A stretch of 64,000 nt of DNA from NCBI GenBank assembly GCA_040391135.1, contig JBEBYL010000006.1, positions 119,528 through 183,527 on the forward strand, written 5' to 3'. Origin of the DNA: G025836975 sp040391135. GTDB lineage: Bacteria > Pseudomonadota > Gammaproteobacteria > Burkholderiales > Burkholderiaceae_B. The notes beneath the pieces are model-generated. The model saw only the letters and a list, made by a program, of their open reading frames with translations. It was not told the DNA's origin and ran no database searches. The first letter of the stretch is position 1. Each line of letters starts with the position of its first letter. A program made the position numbers and the translations under genes. Shown in pieces: positions 55,297-63,995 of this stretch.

Positions 55297-56162
55297 AGCT
55301 CGTTCGCTTCCAACATGGCGGCCGCATCAGAATAGGCCAGGTCCATGATGACCTCGTCGTCTCGCTGGCCACACCGGATGACCTATCAGCCCTCATCGGC
55401 AATTGGGATTACTACGCGGCAAAAGGAACCCTTGATGAACCCACGCCGGGACCGGGCCTGAAAATCAACGACCTTGCTTTGCTTGCTCCAGCCACCCCGC
55501 CGCGCAATGTCATATGTGTGGGATGGAACTACCTGAAGCATTTCAATGAAAGCATCGGCAAGCGCGAAGGCCAAGAAGTCGACCTTCCCGACCACCCCAC
55601 GTTTTTCAGCAAGCTCCCCACCACTATTGCCGGTCCCAACGATGCGTTGCCCTTGCACCAGGCATATACGGCCAAGCTGGATTGGGAGGTCGAACTGGCG
55701 GTGGTAATAGGAAAAGGCGGGCGGGATATCAAGGAAGAGGATGCGCTGAAACATGTGTTCGGCTATACCGTAGCCAATGATATCAGCGCACGGGATTTGC
55801 AAAGAGCCCATGGTGGACAATGGTTCAAAGGTAAAAGCCTGGACATGACCTGCCCTCTGGGGCCTGTTCTCGTCACCGCCGATGAGCTTGGCGATCCTCA
55901 GAGTCTGGAGATCACTTGCCATGTCAATGGCAAGCTAATGCAATCAGGACACACGAGCCGCCAGATATTCACAGTGGCCCGTGTTATCGCAGAGCTATCG
56001 GCCGGACTTACGCTGCTTCCCGGAGACCTTATTCTTACAGGCACCCCTGAAGGCATCGGCGCCGCCCGAACCCCGCCAATTTTCTTGAAAGATGACGATA
56101 TCGTGGAATGCGGCATCGAAAAAATCGGCGTTCTACGCAATGTCATGCGATCAACGCTCTGA
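55293..56162 (+). CDS. Fumarylacetoacetate hydrolase-family protein
   Basis: A 289-residue FAH-superfamily enzyme. After the N-terminal domain (about 1-65) the catalytic core contains NVICVGWNYLKHF near 70, LDWEVELAVVIGKGGRDI (metal Glu) near 130, YTVANDISARDLQ (metal Asp) near 160 and GDLILTGTPEGIGAARTPP near 245. Members hydrolyse acylpyruvates, decarboxylate oxaloacetate or act on homoprotocatechuate products, so the substrate stays open. It overlaps RidA by 4 bases and is followed 67 bases later by a Bug binding protein. Confidence 0.92.
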   Translation: MKLVRFQHGGRIRIGQVHDDLVVSLATPDDLSALIGNWDYYAAKGTLDEPTPGPGLKINDLALLAPATPPRNVICVGWNYLKHFNESIGKREGQEVDLPDHPTFFSKLPTTIAGPNDALPLHQAYTAKLDWEVELAVVIGKGGRDIKEEDALKHVFGYTVANDISARDLQRAHGGQWFKGKSLDMTCPLGPVLVTADELGDPQSLEITCHVNGKLMQSGHTSRQIFTVARVIAELSAGLTLLPGDLILTGTPEGIGAARTPPIFLKDDDIVECGIEKIGVLRNVMRSTL

Positions 56163-56229
56163 ACTGCAGTGAAACGCATGCCACGAAAAACTCCCCGTTG
56201 CATACTCAACTGAACATCAGGACATAAAT

Positions 56230-57186
56230 ATGAAAAAGCTAATTCTTACTCTGGGTCTTGTATTGAGCTGCTTCGGCGCAACAGCCGAAACGTTCCCTTC
56301 CAAGCCATTTACCTTGATCGTGCCTTACACCGCAGGCGGTTCATCCGACGCACTGGCTCGCGCGTTGGGCCAATCAGTCAACAAGCAAACTGGCCAGAGC
56401 GTTGTCATCGAGAATCGGCCTGGCGGCAGCACCGTGATCGGGGCACAAGGCTTACTGTCCAAACCGGACGACGGCCACGCCGCTTTGCTGATTGCGGCCA
56501 GTTTCGTCATCAACCCTTATCTGCTGAACAAGCTCCCCTACGACAGCCAGAGAGACTTCCAGGCCGTTACCCAGCTGGCTTCGAATCCCCACGTTTTGGT
56601 GGTTAGCCCCAATGTTCCGGCGAACAATCTTTCCGAGTTTCTGGCCTGGGCCAAGAAGCCGGAAACCAAAGGATCCTTTTCTTCCTTCGGTAATGGTTCA
56701 TCGGGGCATCTCGGCTTCGAACTGCTGAAAAAGCACGCAGGCCTGGATATGCTGCATGTTCCTTACAAGGGATCCGCCCCCGCCACCATGGCCGTTCTAA
56801 GCGGCGAAGTCGACGCCACGCTGGGCGATGTGGGCGTAGTCATGCCGCACATCCTGGGCGGAAAGCTGAAAGCCATTGCCATCACTGGCGCGGAGCGTTC
56901 ACCCAGTTTGCCGAACGTACCAACCTTTGATGAAAGCGGCCTGAAGGGCTTTTCATCGCAGACATGGATGGGCTTGCTGGTCAGTTCGGGCGTATCCGCC
57001 GAACGTGTACGGCGCATTAACGAGCTTTTCGTCTCCGCGCTGCAACAACCCGAGGTTCAGGCCATACTGGCCCAACAAGGAATGCAAGCGCGGCCGTCCA
57101 GCCCCGAAGCGTTCAAGGCATTCATGGCTTCGGAAGGCGCGAAATACAAGACCGCAATACAAGAGTCCAATGCGCGTATAGACTGA
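56230..57186 (+). CDS. Bug-family tripartite tricarboxylate transporter binding protein (TctC)
   Basis: A 318-residue periplasmic binding protein with signal peptide to about residue 19 (ATA). Bug landmarks: FPSKPFTLIVPYTAGGSSDALAR near 22-45, ENRPGGSTVIGAQGL near 60-75, GLDMLHVPYKGSAPA near 170. No TctA/TctB membrane genes are here; Bug proteins are often orphans that share one transporter. It completes the operon with RidA and FAH and probably delivers the acid they process. Confidence 0.94.
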   Translation: MKKLILTLGLVLSCFGATAETFPSKPFTLIVPYTAGGSSDALARALGQSVNKQTGQSVVIENRPGGSTVIGAQGLLSKPDDGHAALLIAASFVINPYLLNKLPYDSQRDFQAVTQLASNPHVLVVSPNVPANNLSEFLAWAKKPETKGSFSSFGNGSSGHLGFELLKKHAGLDMLHVPYKGSAPATMAVLSGEVDATLGDVGVVMPHILGGKLKAIAITGAERSPSLPNVPTFDESGLKGFSSQTWMGLLVSSGVSAERVRRINELFVSALQQPEVQAILAQQGMQARPSSPEAFKAFMASEGAKYKTAIQESNARID

Positions 57187-57195
57187 CGACACATA

Positions 57196-57215
57196 CGCCG
57201 GCCTAAAGGCCGGCG
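57196..57215 (+). terminator. GC-rich hairpin after the Bug gene
   Basis: CGCCGGCCT (57196-57204) and AGGCCGGCG (57207-57215) form a perfect 9-bp stem 10 bases after the stop. No T-run follows, so it is a weak terminator candidate or RNA-stabilising hairpin. Confidence 0.35.
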
Positions 57216-57244
57216 ACTATAATGAAGCGCATAACACTTGTGGC

Positions 57245-57267
57245 ACGCCCGGCTTCAGGCGTTTTTT
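57245..57267 (+). terminator. Weak T-rich hairpin before the GntR gene
   Basis: ACGCC (57245-57249) can pair with GGCGT (57258-57262) and is followed by a T-rich stretch. The stem is short. If it works, it would separate the GntR gene from the operon before it. Confidence 0.25.
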
Positions 57268-57277
57268 CTTTTACTCT

Positions 57278-57961
57278 ATGTCAAAAGCCTTAGCGAATCC
57301 GAAACCCTCCCGAAAGAAAAACAACACGACCACGGGACCGGCTTCCTCTCTGGGCGAGCAGGCTTATGTAGCTATCAAACGCTTGATCCTCACCCGCGAG
57401 CTTAAACCCGGCGATCAAGTAAACGTGGCTCAACTCAGCACTCATCTCGAACTGGGAAGAAACCCCATACATCTTGCCATCCATCGACTGGACCGCGAAG
57501 GCTTGGTCGCCATCCTCCCGCGCAAGGGCATTCTGATCAAGGCCGAGACACTCGATAGCTTCCTTGAGCTAATCGAATCGCGCCAGCTGATCGAGCCCTA
57601 TCTCACGGGGTTGGCGGTGGAGCGGGCCACACCTGAATTGACGGCCAAGCTGCAAGAGATACTGGATCAAGGATGGGAAAGGTTCCACGCACAAGACCGG
57701 CTAGGCAGCATGGAAGTGGACCGTATTTTTCATCAGACGATATACGAATCCGCAGGCAACAGCCTGTTGGCGGAATTTGCGCTGCAGTTGCTCGATCGCT
57801 CCATGAGGCTATGGTTTCGCCCCGCTGCTCCGGATGGAGGCAAGCCAAACGTAGCAGAGCTGGCCGAACTCGCTGAATCAATCAAGCACGGCGACAAAGA
57901 AGCCGCCATCTCTCAAATGAAAGAGCACATTGGTTCGGTGCAAAGGAAGTATCTGAGTTGA
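57278..57961 (+). CDS. GntR-family regulator, FCD subfamily
   Basis: A 227-residue regulator with winged helix at about 27-90 (KPGDQVNVAQLSTHLELGRNPIHLAIHRLDREG) and FCD domain at about 95-222. It has a basic N-terminus. It differs clearly from the two GntR paralogues at 27029 and 34197. Position after RidA-FAH-Bug makes it the likely regulator of that operon and the candidate reader of the 40-bp palindrome at 54821-54860. Convergent with the LacI gene. Confidence 0.9.
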   Translation: MSKALANPKPSRKKNNTTTGPASSLGEQAYVAIKRLILTRELKPGDQVNVAQLSTHLELGRNPIHLAIHRLDREGLVAILPRKGILIKAETLDSFLELIESRQLIEPYLTGLAVERATPELTAKLQEILDQGWERFHAQDRLGSMEVDRIFHQTIYESAGNSLLAEFALQLLDRSMRLWFRPAAPDGGKPNVAELAELAESIKHGDKEAAISQMKEHIGSVQRKYLS

Positions 57962-57983
57962 ACGCAAGCGTGCCGCAACCAGG

Positions 57984-59051
57984 TTAACTGCTTGCGCGCA
58001 CCATCAACTCGAAGCCCAGGTCCACCGTCGTGTCGGGTACGGGTTCATTGCGCATCAGGCGCAGCAGCATCTGAGCCGCCTTCAATCCTATTTCGCGCCG
58101 GGGCGTGCGCAAGCTGGTCAGCGCGGGCAGCATCTGTTCGTTGCCGGGCAGATCATTGAAGCCCACGACGCTTAATCGATCCGGCACCGCAATGCCCATG
58201 CGCAGGGCTTCCAGCAAGCCGCCGTGGGCCAGATCGTCGTTGCAGTAGAAAATGCCGTCGATATCGGGATGCTGCGTCAGCAATTGCCTGAATGTTTCCG
58301 CCCCCAGCGCCAGGGACGAGGGTTCGGCCTTCAGGATTTCCAATTCAGGATCGTAGCGGCCGGCCTTGCGCAGGGCGGCCCTGAAGCCCTGGGCCCGCTC
58401 GATGGTGCGCGGATCGAGCTGGGCGCCCACGAAGGCGATCTTCTTGCGGCCGCGCTCCAGCAGATGCCCTACGACCCGCCTGGCGGCCTCGTCTTGCGAA
58501 AACCCCACGCAGTGCAGCGATGGATCCGCGCTGAGCTCCATGACATGCACGCAAGGCGTGCGGCTGTCCCTGACCATTTTGCGCTGGCTATCGCTGCGAT
58601 CCAGGCCGGTAAGGATGATGCCCGCGGGGCGGTGGGAAAGATAGCTTTCCAGCAATGCGGCTTCGCGCTCGGGCTGATAGCGCGTGATGCCCACAAAGAC
58701 CTGGTATCCCGCCTCCCACATGGATTCTTGCACCGCCTCCAGCAAATCGGTGAACAAGGTATTGGACAGCATGGGTATCAGCACCACCACATGAGTGCTC
58801 TTGGCGGACGCCAGCGCGCGCGCGGACGGGTCGGGCCGATAGCCCAGCTTGTCGACCGCGGAGCGCACGCGAGCGGCGAGCTCCGAATCGACGCTGGTCT
58901 TTCCGCTGACCACACGCGAGGCCGTGATGGGGCTGACTCCCGCAATGGCGGCCACATCCGAAAGGGTGACCCGGCCGGTGGCCCGGCTGCGCGACCGCAT
59001 CTTTTTTGCTGGAGGCGCCACGCCCTTGGCAGACGGAGGAGATTGGGTCAT
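57984..59051 (-). CDS. LacI-family regulator, gluconate (GntR/IdnR)-like
   Basis: A 355-residue repressor with HTH at about residues 26-50 (VTLSDVAAIAGVSPITASRVVSG) after a basic tail, then a periplasmic-binding-protein-like ligand domain (about 85-340). ATG at 59051 has an AGGGA-like site. An ATG ten codons upstream (59081) is possible but would leave the operator at 59083-59096 touching the start codon. It is divergent from the gluconokinase gene, with two AGATAGCGCTA-type sites between them, which fits repression of gluconate or aldonate use. Confidence 0.9.
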   Translation of the reverse strand: MTQSPPSAKGVAPPAKKMRSRSRATGRVTLSDVAAIAGVSPITASRVVSGKTSVDSELAARVRSAVDKLGYRPDPSARALASAKSTHVVVLIPMLSNTLFTDLLEAVQESMWEAGYQVFVGITRYQPEREAALLESYLSHRPAGIILTGLDRSDSQRKMVRDSRTPCVHVMELSADPSLHCVGFSQDEAARRVVGHLLERGRKKIAFVGAQLDPRTIERAQGFRAALRKAGRYDPELEILKAEPSSLALGAETFRQLLTQHPDIDGIFYCNDDLAHGGLLEALRMGIAVPDRLSVVGFNDLPGNEQMLPALTSLRTPRREIGLKAAQMLLRLMRNEPVPDTTVDLGFELMVRASS

Positions 59052-59082
59052 TAGCGTAATCCCTAGCTTGTGCTTCGCCATT

Positions 59083-59096
59083 AGATAGCGCTATCT
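59083..59096. promoter_or_regulatory. LacI-type operator, perfect palindrome
   Basis: AGATAGCGCTATCT is an exact 14-bp palindrome with the central CG pair (AGCGCT core) usual for LacI-family sites. It is in the divergent promoter region, nearer the LacI gene. Confidence 0.7.
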
Positions 59097-59161
59097 TGCG
59101 CCTTGGCCGATTTTGGCTGAAACACTCATTTTACGGAAGTTTCCTTTTTTTTCAATGCCAA

Positions 59162-59175
59162 AGATAGCGCTACCT
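59162..59175. promoter_or_regulatory. LacI-type operator, one-mismatch copy
   Basis: AGATAGCGCTACCT differs from the perfect copy by one base and lies 79 bases from it (start to start), close to the gluconokinase start. Two sites on the same region would allow a repression loop. Confidence 0.6.
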
Positions 59176-59181
59176 CAACTA

Positions 59182-59727
59182 ATGGCAATCTCCAGCGGAA
59201 CAGGCATGGGCGGCCGGCTGGCCGTCGTCGTCATGGGCGTCTCGGGCAGCGGCAAATCCACGGTCGCCGAAGCGCTGGCGCAAGCATTGGGATGGCAATT
59301 CATCGAAGGCGACGCCTTCCATAGCGCGGTCAATCACGCCAAGATGCAGGCCGGCATTCCGCTGACCGATGCGGACCGCGCATCGTGGCTGGATGCGCTG
59401 GGCGCACAGTTGGCTTTGGCTGTGGAAGAAGGCGTCCTGCTCAGTTGTTCCGCGCTGAAGCTGAACTACCGCGAGCGATTGCGCGACTGCGTCCCGGGGC
59501 TGCGCTTCATCTGGCTGGACGTGAACCGCGATATGGCGGCCGCCCGCGTGGCGGGGCGCGGCGCCGCGCATTTCTTTCCCGCCACTCTCATAGACAGCCA
59601 ATTCCAGGCTCTCGAACCGCCCGTCGATGAACCCGGCCTGCTGCGCATCGCCGGCGATATTCCTCTTCCAGACATTATCCAAACAGCCACCCGCTGGCTA
59701 CAGGCGAGACCCCATGAAGACATCTGA
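59182..59727 (+). CDS. gntK: Gluconokinase
   Basis: Phosphorylates gluconate to 6-phosphogluconate. P-loop GVSGSGKSTVAEAL near residue 19 and the family's EGDAFHSAVNHAKMQAGIPLTD near 42-65. 181 aa from ATG 59182. An in-frame ATG at 59155 would place the operator inside the gene, and one at 59206 is also possible, so the start is uncertain. It overlaps the DctQ gene by 14 bases and so is coupled to the TRAP transporter, which likely brings in the sugar acid. Confidence 0.9.
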   Translation: MAISSGTGMGGRLAVVVMGVSGSGKSTVAEALAQALGWQFIEGDAFHSAVNHAKMQAGIPLTDADRASWLDALGAQLALAVEEGVLLSCSALKLNYRERLRDCVPGLRFIWLDVNRDMAAARVAGRGAAHFFPATLIDSQFQALEPPVDEPGLLRIAGDIPLPDIIQTATRWLQARPHEDI

Positions 59728-60217
59728 AGAAATCCCGCAAGGGGAAAGGCCCAAACCGGCGCTGCATAAAGCCGCCGAAATATTCCTGGCGGCCACCCTG
59801 ACCATCATGGTCATTGCCGTATTCAGCAATGTGGTGCTGCGCTATGCCTTCGACACGGGCTTCGTGCTGTACGAAGAACTGTCCCGCCTGCTGTTCGTAT
59901 GGCTGGTCTGCGTGGGCACGGCCCTGGCCGCCTACGAAAACAAGCATTTGAACTTCACTCTGGTGATCGATCGCGTCGGCCCGCGAACCCGCAGCGCCTT
60001 GTACTACCTGGCCCATCTTATCGGCGCCATCATCCTGGGCATGGTCATCAAAGGATCATGGGATCAGGTGCTGGCCGGCATGCAAAGCTTCAGCCCGGTC
60101 ATGGGCTATCCGCTGGCGCTGGCCGCGGCCGCGACGCTCTTCATGGCCTGCGTCATGGAGTTGTTGCTATTCAAAGAAGTCCTCATCGACCGACCATCGA
60201 CACGGAAAGGGTGCTGA
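59714..60217 (+). CDS. TRAP transporter small permease (DctQ)
   Basis: A 167-residue four-helix subunit. ATG at 59714 lies inside the end of gntK. The family block YEELSRLLFVWLVCVGTALAAYENKH is at about 54-80. It pairs with the large permease that starts 5 bases after its stop. Confidence 0.9.
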   Translation: MKTSEEIPQGERPKPALHKAAEIFLAATLTIMVIAVFSNVVLRYAFDTGFVLYEELSRLLFVWLVCVGTALAAYENKHLNFTLVIDRVGPRTRSALYYLAHLIGAIILGMVIKGSWDQVLAGMQSFSPVMGYPLALAAAATLFMACVMELLLFKEVLIDRPSTRKGC

Positions 60218-60222
60218 ACGCC

Positions 60223-61503
60223 ATGGAATCCACCCTTATATTTCTTGGTGTCCTGTTCGCCGGCATGGCCATAGGCATGTCCATCGCCTTGTCGCTGGTG
60301 CTGTCCGCCGTGGCCTTGATGTGGCAACTGGATTTCTTCAATACCCAGTTGCTGGCGCAGAACCTGCAGGCCGGCTTCGACAATTTCCCGCTGCTGGCCG
60401 TGCCTTTCTTCATCCTGGCCGGTGAACTGATGAACGCCGGCGGACTGAGCCAGCGCATCATCGACATGGCCCGCGCTTTCGTGGGCCACATACCGGGCGG
60501 CCTGGGCTATGTGGCCGTCTTCGCCTCGGTGCTGCTGGCCTCGATGAGCGGTTCGGCAATCGCCGACACGGCGGCGCTGTCCACCATATTGCTGCCCATG
60601 ATGCGCCAGCACAATTATCCGGAAGCCTACAGCGCCGGCTTGCTGAGCTCCGGGGGCATCATCGCCCCCATCATCCCGCCGTCGCTGCCCTTCATCATCT
60701 ATGGCGTCACCACCAATACATCCATCAGCCAATTATTCATCAGCGGCGTGTTCCCCGGCATACTGATGGGCGCGGCGCTGCTGCTGGCCTGGCGTTCGAT
60801 CGCGCACAAGCACAAGCTGCCCGCATTGCAGAAAACCAGCGGTGCCGACCGCAGGAAGGCGCTGGCCAACGGCACCTGGGCCATCGTCATGCCCATCATC
60901 ATCCTGGGCGGCATCCGGCTGGGCATCTTTACGCCCACGGAAGCCGCCGTGGTGGCCGCGGTCTATGCCTTTTTCGTGGCCAAATTCATTTACCGGGCCA
61001 TGACGTGGGCGGACTGCTATCGGGTGCTGGTCTCGACCAGCAGCACGACCGCCATCGTGATGTTCCTGTGCGGCGCCGCCACCGTGGCCGCCTACATGAT
61101 CACGCTGGCCGACCTTCCCAACCAGCTTGCGATGCTGTTCGAACCCATCATGGACAAGCCCATGCTATTCATGGCGCTCATGATGCTGTTCCTGCTGTTC
61201 GTGGGCACGGCCATGGATTTGACGCCGACCATCCTTATTTTCGCCCCCGTGTGCCTGCCGCTGGCCCTGAAAGCGCAAATCGACCCCATCTATTTCGGCT
61301 TCATGTTTGTCTACGTGGGCTGCCTGGGCCTGATCACACCGCCCGTGGGTACGGTGCTGAACGTGGTGGCCGGGGTCGGCCGCATCAGAATGGAGTCCGT
61401 CATCAAGGGCGTCACGCCCTTCCTGGCGGTGTATGCCGCCCTGCTTATTCTGTTCGTCATTTTTCCGCAATTGATCATCGCGCCGGCACGCTGGCTTCAT
61501 TAA
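60223..61503 (+). CDS. TRAP transporter large permease (DctM)
   Basis: A 426-residue permease with about 12 segments. Landmarks: LLAVPFFILAGELMNAGG near 55, SMSGSAIADTAALSTILLPMM near 105, GPIIPP-type APIIPPSLPFIIYG near 145 and FTPTEAAVVAAVYAFF near 230. ATG 60223 is used. An in-frame GTG at 60211 would overlap the DctQ stop. The binding protein gene follows after 76 bases. Confidence 0.93.
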   Translation: MESTLIFLGVLFAGMAIGMSIALSLVLSAVALMWQLDFFNTQLLAQNLQAGFDNFPLLAVPFFILAGELMNAGGLSQRIIDMARAFVGHIPGGLGYVAVFASVLLASMSGSAIADTAALSTILLPMMRQHNYPEAYSAGLLSSGGIIAPIIPPSLPFIIYGVTTNTSISQLFISGVFPGILMGAALLLAWRSIAHKHKLPALQKTSGADRRKALANGTWAIVMPIIILGGIRLGIFTPTEAAVVAAVYAFFVAKFIYRAMTWADCYRVLVSTSSTTAIVMFLCGAATVAAYMITLADLPNQLAMLFEPIMDKPMLFMALMMLFLLFVGTAMDLTPTILIFAPVCLPLALKAQIDPIYFGFMFVYVGCLGLITPPVGTVLNVVAGVGRIRMESVIKGVTPFLAVYAALLILFVIFPQLIIAPARWLH

Positions 61504-61579
61504 CCGCAACGACACGGCAGGCGGCGTCGATGTCGACGGCCGCCCATGCCACCGCCTTATTGACACAAGGAGAGACACC

Positions 61580-62596
61580 ATGAAATTGAAAGCCTTATTC
61601 CTCGCCGCCAGCCTGCTGGCCGGCTCCCACGCGCTGACCGCGCAGGCGGCCGATATCCAGTCCCGGCTGATCCGCTTCGGCTATGGCCTGAACCAGGATT
61701 CGAACCAGGGGCGGGCCGCCAAGGTCTTCGCCGATCAGGTCGAGAAGCTGTCGGGCGGCAAGATGAAAGTCCGGGCTATCGGCGCCGCCGCGCTGGGCTC
61801 CGACATACAGATGCAGCAGGCGCTGATAGGCGGCGCACAGGAAATGATGGTGGGCTCGACCGCCACCCTGGTGGGCATTACCAAGGAAATGGCCATCTGG
61901 GACACGCCCTTCCTGTTCAACAGCGGCGCAGAGGCCGACCAGGTTCTGGACGGCAAGACCGGCACCCTGATCAAGGACAAGCTTCAGGAAAAAGGCCTGG
62001 TCGGGCTGGTGTACTGGGAAAACGGCTTTCGCAATCTGACCAACAGTCAGAAGCCCGTGCAGACCAGCGCGGATTTTCAGGGCCTGAAGCTGCGCGTCAT
62101 GCAGAACAACGTGTTCCTGGAGACCTTCAAGAAGCTGGGCGCCAACGCCATACCGCTGCCCTTCTCGGAATTGTTCACGGCATTGGAAACCAAGACGGTG
62201 GACGGCCAGGAAAACCCCTTCAACACCATTTTGTCCAGCAAGTTCTACGAAGTGCAGAAGTACCTGAGCGTCACCAATCACGTATACAGCCCGTGGATCG
62301 TCACAGCCAGCAAGAAATGGTGGGACGGCCTGAGCGCGGCCGAGCAGGATGTGCTGCTGAAAGCAGCCGAAGCCAGCCGCGACTACGAACGTAAAGACAC
62401 ACGCCAGGAAGCCGACAAGGCCCTTGCCGCGTTGAAGGAACACGGCATGCAGGTCAATGTGGCGACGCCGGAAAATGTGGATAAGATGCGCGCAACGATT
62501 GCTCCAGTCAATGAACAGATCAAGAAGGAAGTCGGCACCGACATTTGGCAGGCCGTGCAGGACCAACTGGCCGGCCTGCGCAAGAAAGGCGCCTGA
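61580..62596 (+). CDS. TRAP transporter periplasmic binding protein (DctP)
   Basis: A 338-residue binding protein with signal peptide to about residue 23 (AQA), AAGGAGAG ribosome site, and the DctP landmarks IRFGYGLNQDSNQGRAAKVF near 30-50 and LRVMQNNVFLETFKKLGANAIP near 170. It is typical of the TRAP proteins that bind sugar acids such as gluconate or 2-keto-gluconate; the gluconokinase in the same operon supports that. Assignment is by context. Confidence 0.92.
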   Translation: MKLKALFLAASLLAGSHALTAQAADIQSRLIRFGYGLNQDSNQGRAAKVFADQVEKLSGGKMKVRAIGAAALGSDIQMQQALIGGAQEMMVGSTATLVGITKEMAIWDTPFLFNSGAEADQVLDGKTGTLIKDKLQEKGLVGLVYWENGFRNLTNSQKPVQTSADFQGLKLRVMQNNVFLETFKKLGANAIPLPFSELFTALETKTVDGQENPFNTILSSKFYEVQKYLSVTNHVYSPWIVTASKKWWDGLSAAEQDVLLKAAEASRDYERKDTRQEADKALAALKEHGMQVNVATPENVDKMRATIAPVNEQIKKEVGTDIWQAVQDQLAGLRKKGA

Positions 62597-62606
62597 TACA
62601 AGGCAG

Positions 62607-62630
62607 AAAAAAGGCCGGCATCCGCCGGCC
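62607..62630 (-). terminator. Terminator of the minus-strand TRAP permease gene
   Basis: GGCCGGC (62613-62619) and GCCGGCC (62624-62630), loop of 4. On the minus strand the stem is followed directly by six T. It lies about 100 bases after the stop of the gene ending at 62733. Confidence 0.6.
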
Positions 62631-62670
62631 CTGGACAGCCGCGGCATCGATTTCCATGGCCTTCGAGCAA

Positions 62671-62707
62671 GGGCTGGGTTTCATATCAAATGAGGCCCGG
62701 CCCTTTT
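62671..62707 (+). terminator. Terminator of the plus-strand TRAP operon
   Basis: 62671-62684 pairs with 62690-62703 over 14 positions, three of them G-U in RNA, followed by four T. It sits 75 bases after the DctP stop, overlapping the region of the opposing terminator. Confidence 0.5.
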
Positions 62708-62732
62708 AACTTGAAATCAATAAGCGCAGCTC

Positions 62733-63995
62733 TTAGCCATATGCCAGATCCTTGAAGAACAAGGAGATTTCGGGCACATAGGTAATCAGCATCAGGCAGG
62801 CCACCACGACCCCCACAAAAGGCAGCAGCGAACGCACCAATCGCTCTATGGGAAGATTGGCCACCGCGCATGCGGCGAACAGGTTCACGCCGAACGGCGG
62901 AGTCACCATGCCCAGCGCCAGGTTCACCACCATGATCACGCCGAAATGGGCCGGATCCACCCCGAACTGCATCGCCACGGGCAGCAGCAAAGGGGCCAGG
63001 ACAACGATGGAAGCCGATGTCTCGATGAACATGCCGATGATGAAAAGCGCCACGTTCACGCCCATCAGGAAGGTGTATTCATTGCTGAAGATATGGCCCA
63101 GCCACTGGCCCAGCGCCGCCGGTATCCCGGCGCGGTTCAGCAGGAAGCCGAATACGCCGGCATTGGCGATCACGAACATGATGACGGCGGTGGAGACCAC
63201 CGAACGGTGCAAGGTTTTCGACAAGGTCGCCAGCGTCAATCGGCGATAGATGAATATTCCCACCACCAGTGCATAAACCACGGCAACCGCCGAGGCCTCG
63301 GTGGGCGTGAACACGCCGCCGTAGATGCCGCCCAGGATGATGCCGGGCATCAGCAAGGCCAGCCAGGCGCGCTTGAGAGCCGGCCACAACGCCAGCCGGT
63401 CCGCGCCATCCTGCTTGCCGTAGCCATGCCGGCGGGCATATAACCATACATAGACCATCAGGGCGCCTGCGATCAAGATGCCCGGTCCGATACCGGCGAT
63501 GAACAGTTCGCCCACCGAGGTATCGGTGGAAACCGCGAACAGGATCATGGGGATGGAAGGCGGAATGATGACGCCCAGCTCGGCGGCCGACGCCTGCAGC
63601 GAGGCGGCAAAGGGCTTGGGATAGCCATGCTTGACCATGGCCGGGATCAGGATGGCGCCCACAGCAAAGGTGGTGGCCACGCTGGAACCGGCCACGGCCG
63701 CGAAGATCATGCAGGTCAAGACGCAGCTGCAGGCCAGGCCGCCTTGCATGCCACCCACGACGCTCTTGGCAAAGTCGACCATGCGCTCGGAGATGCCGCC
63801 CGCTTCCATCAGATTGCCGGCCAGGATGAAAAACGGCACCGCCACCAGCGGATATTTATCCAGCGCGGCGTAGATCTGCTGCGCGATCACCAGCCAGGTC
63901 ATGCCGTCGTACGCCACGCCCAGCATGCTGGCCAGGCCGATGGACACCGCCACCGGCACCGACAGCGCAAAAAACAGCAACATTGAAACAACCAT
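62733..63995 (-). CDS. TRAP transporter large permease (DctM), possibly 5'-truncated by window edge
   Basis: A second TRAP large permease (420 aa from the ATG at 63995), on the strand opposite to the gntK-TRAP operon. Landmarks: LVAVPFFILAGNLMEAGG near 50, GVIIPPSIPMILFAVST near 145 and FTPTEASAVAVVYALVV near 225. The frame stays open to base 64000, so translation may start further on, but this ATG fits the usual DctM start. Its DctQ and binding-protein partners are expected beyond the window. Confidence 0.9.
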   Translation of the reverse strand: MVVSMLLFFALSVPVAVSIGLASMLGVAYDGMTWLVIAQQIYAALDKYPLVAVPFFILAGNLMEAGGISERMVDFAKSVVGGMQGGLACSCVLTCMIFAAVAGSSVATTFAVGAILIPAMVKHGYPKPFAASLQASAAELGVIIPPSIPMILFAVSTDTSVGELFIAGIGPGILIAGALMVYVWLYARRHGYGKQDGADRLALWPALKRAWLALLMPGIILGGIYGGVFTPTEASAVAVVYALVVGIFIYRRLTLATLSKTLHRSVVSTAVIMFVIANAGVFGFLLNRAGIPAALGQWLGHIFSNEYTFLMGVNVALFIIGMFIETSASIVVLAPLLLPVAMQFGVDPAHFGVIMVVNLALGMVTPPFGVNLFAACAVANLPIERLVRSLLPFVGVVVACLMLITYVPEISLFFKDLAYG

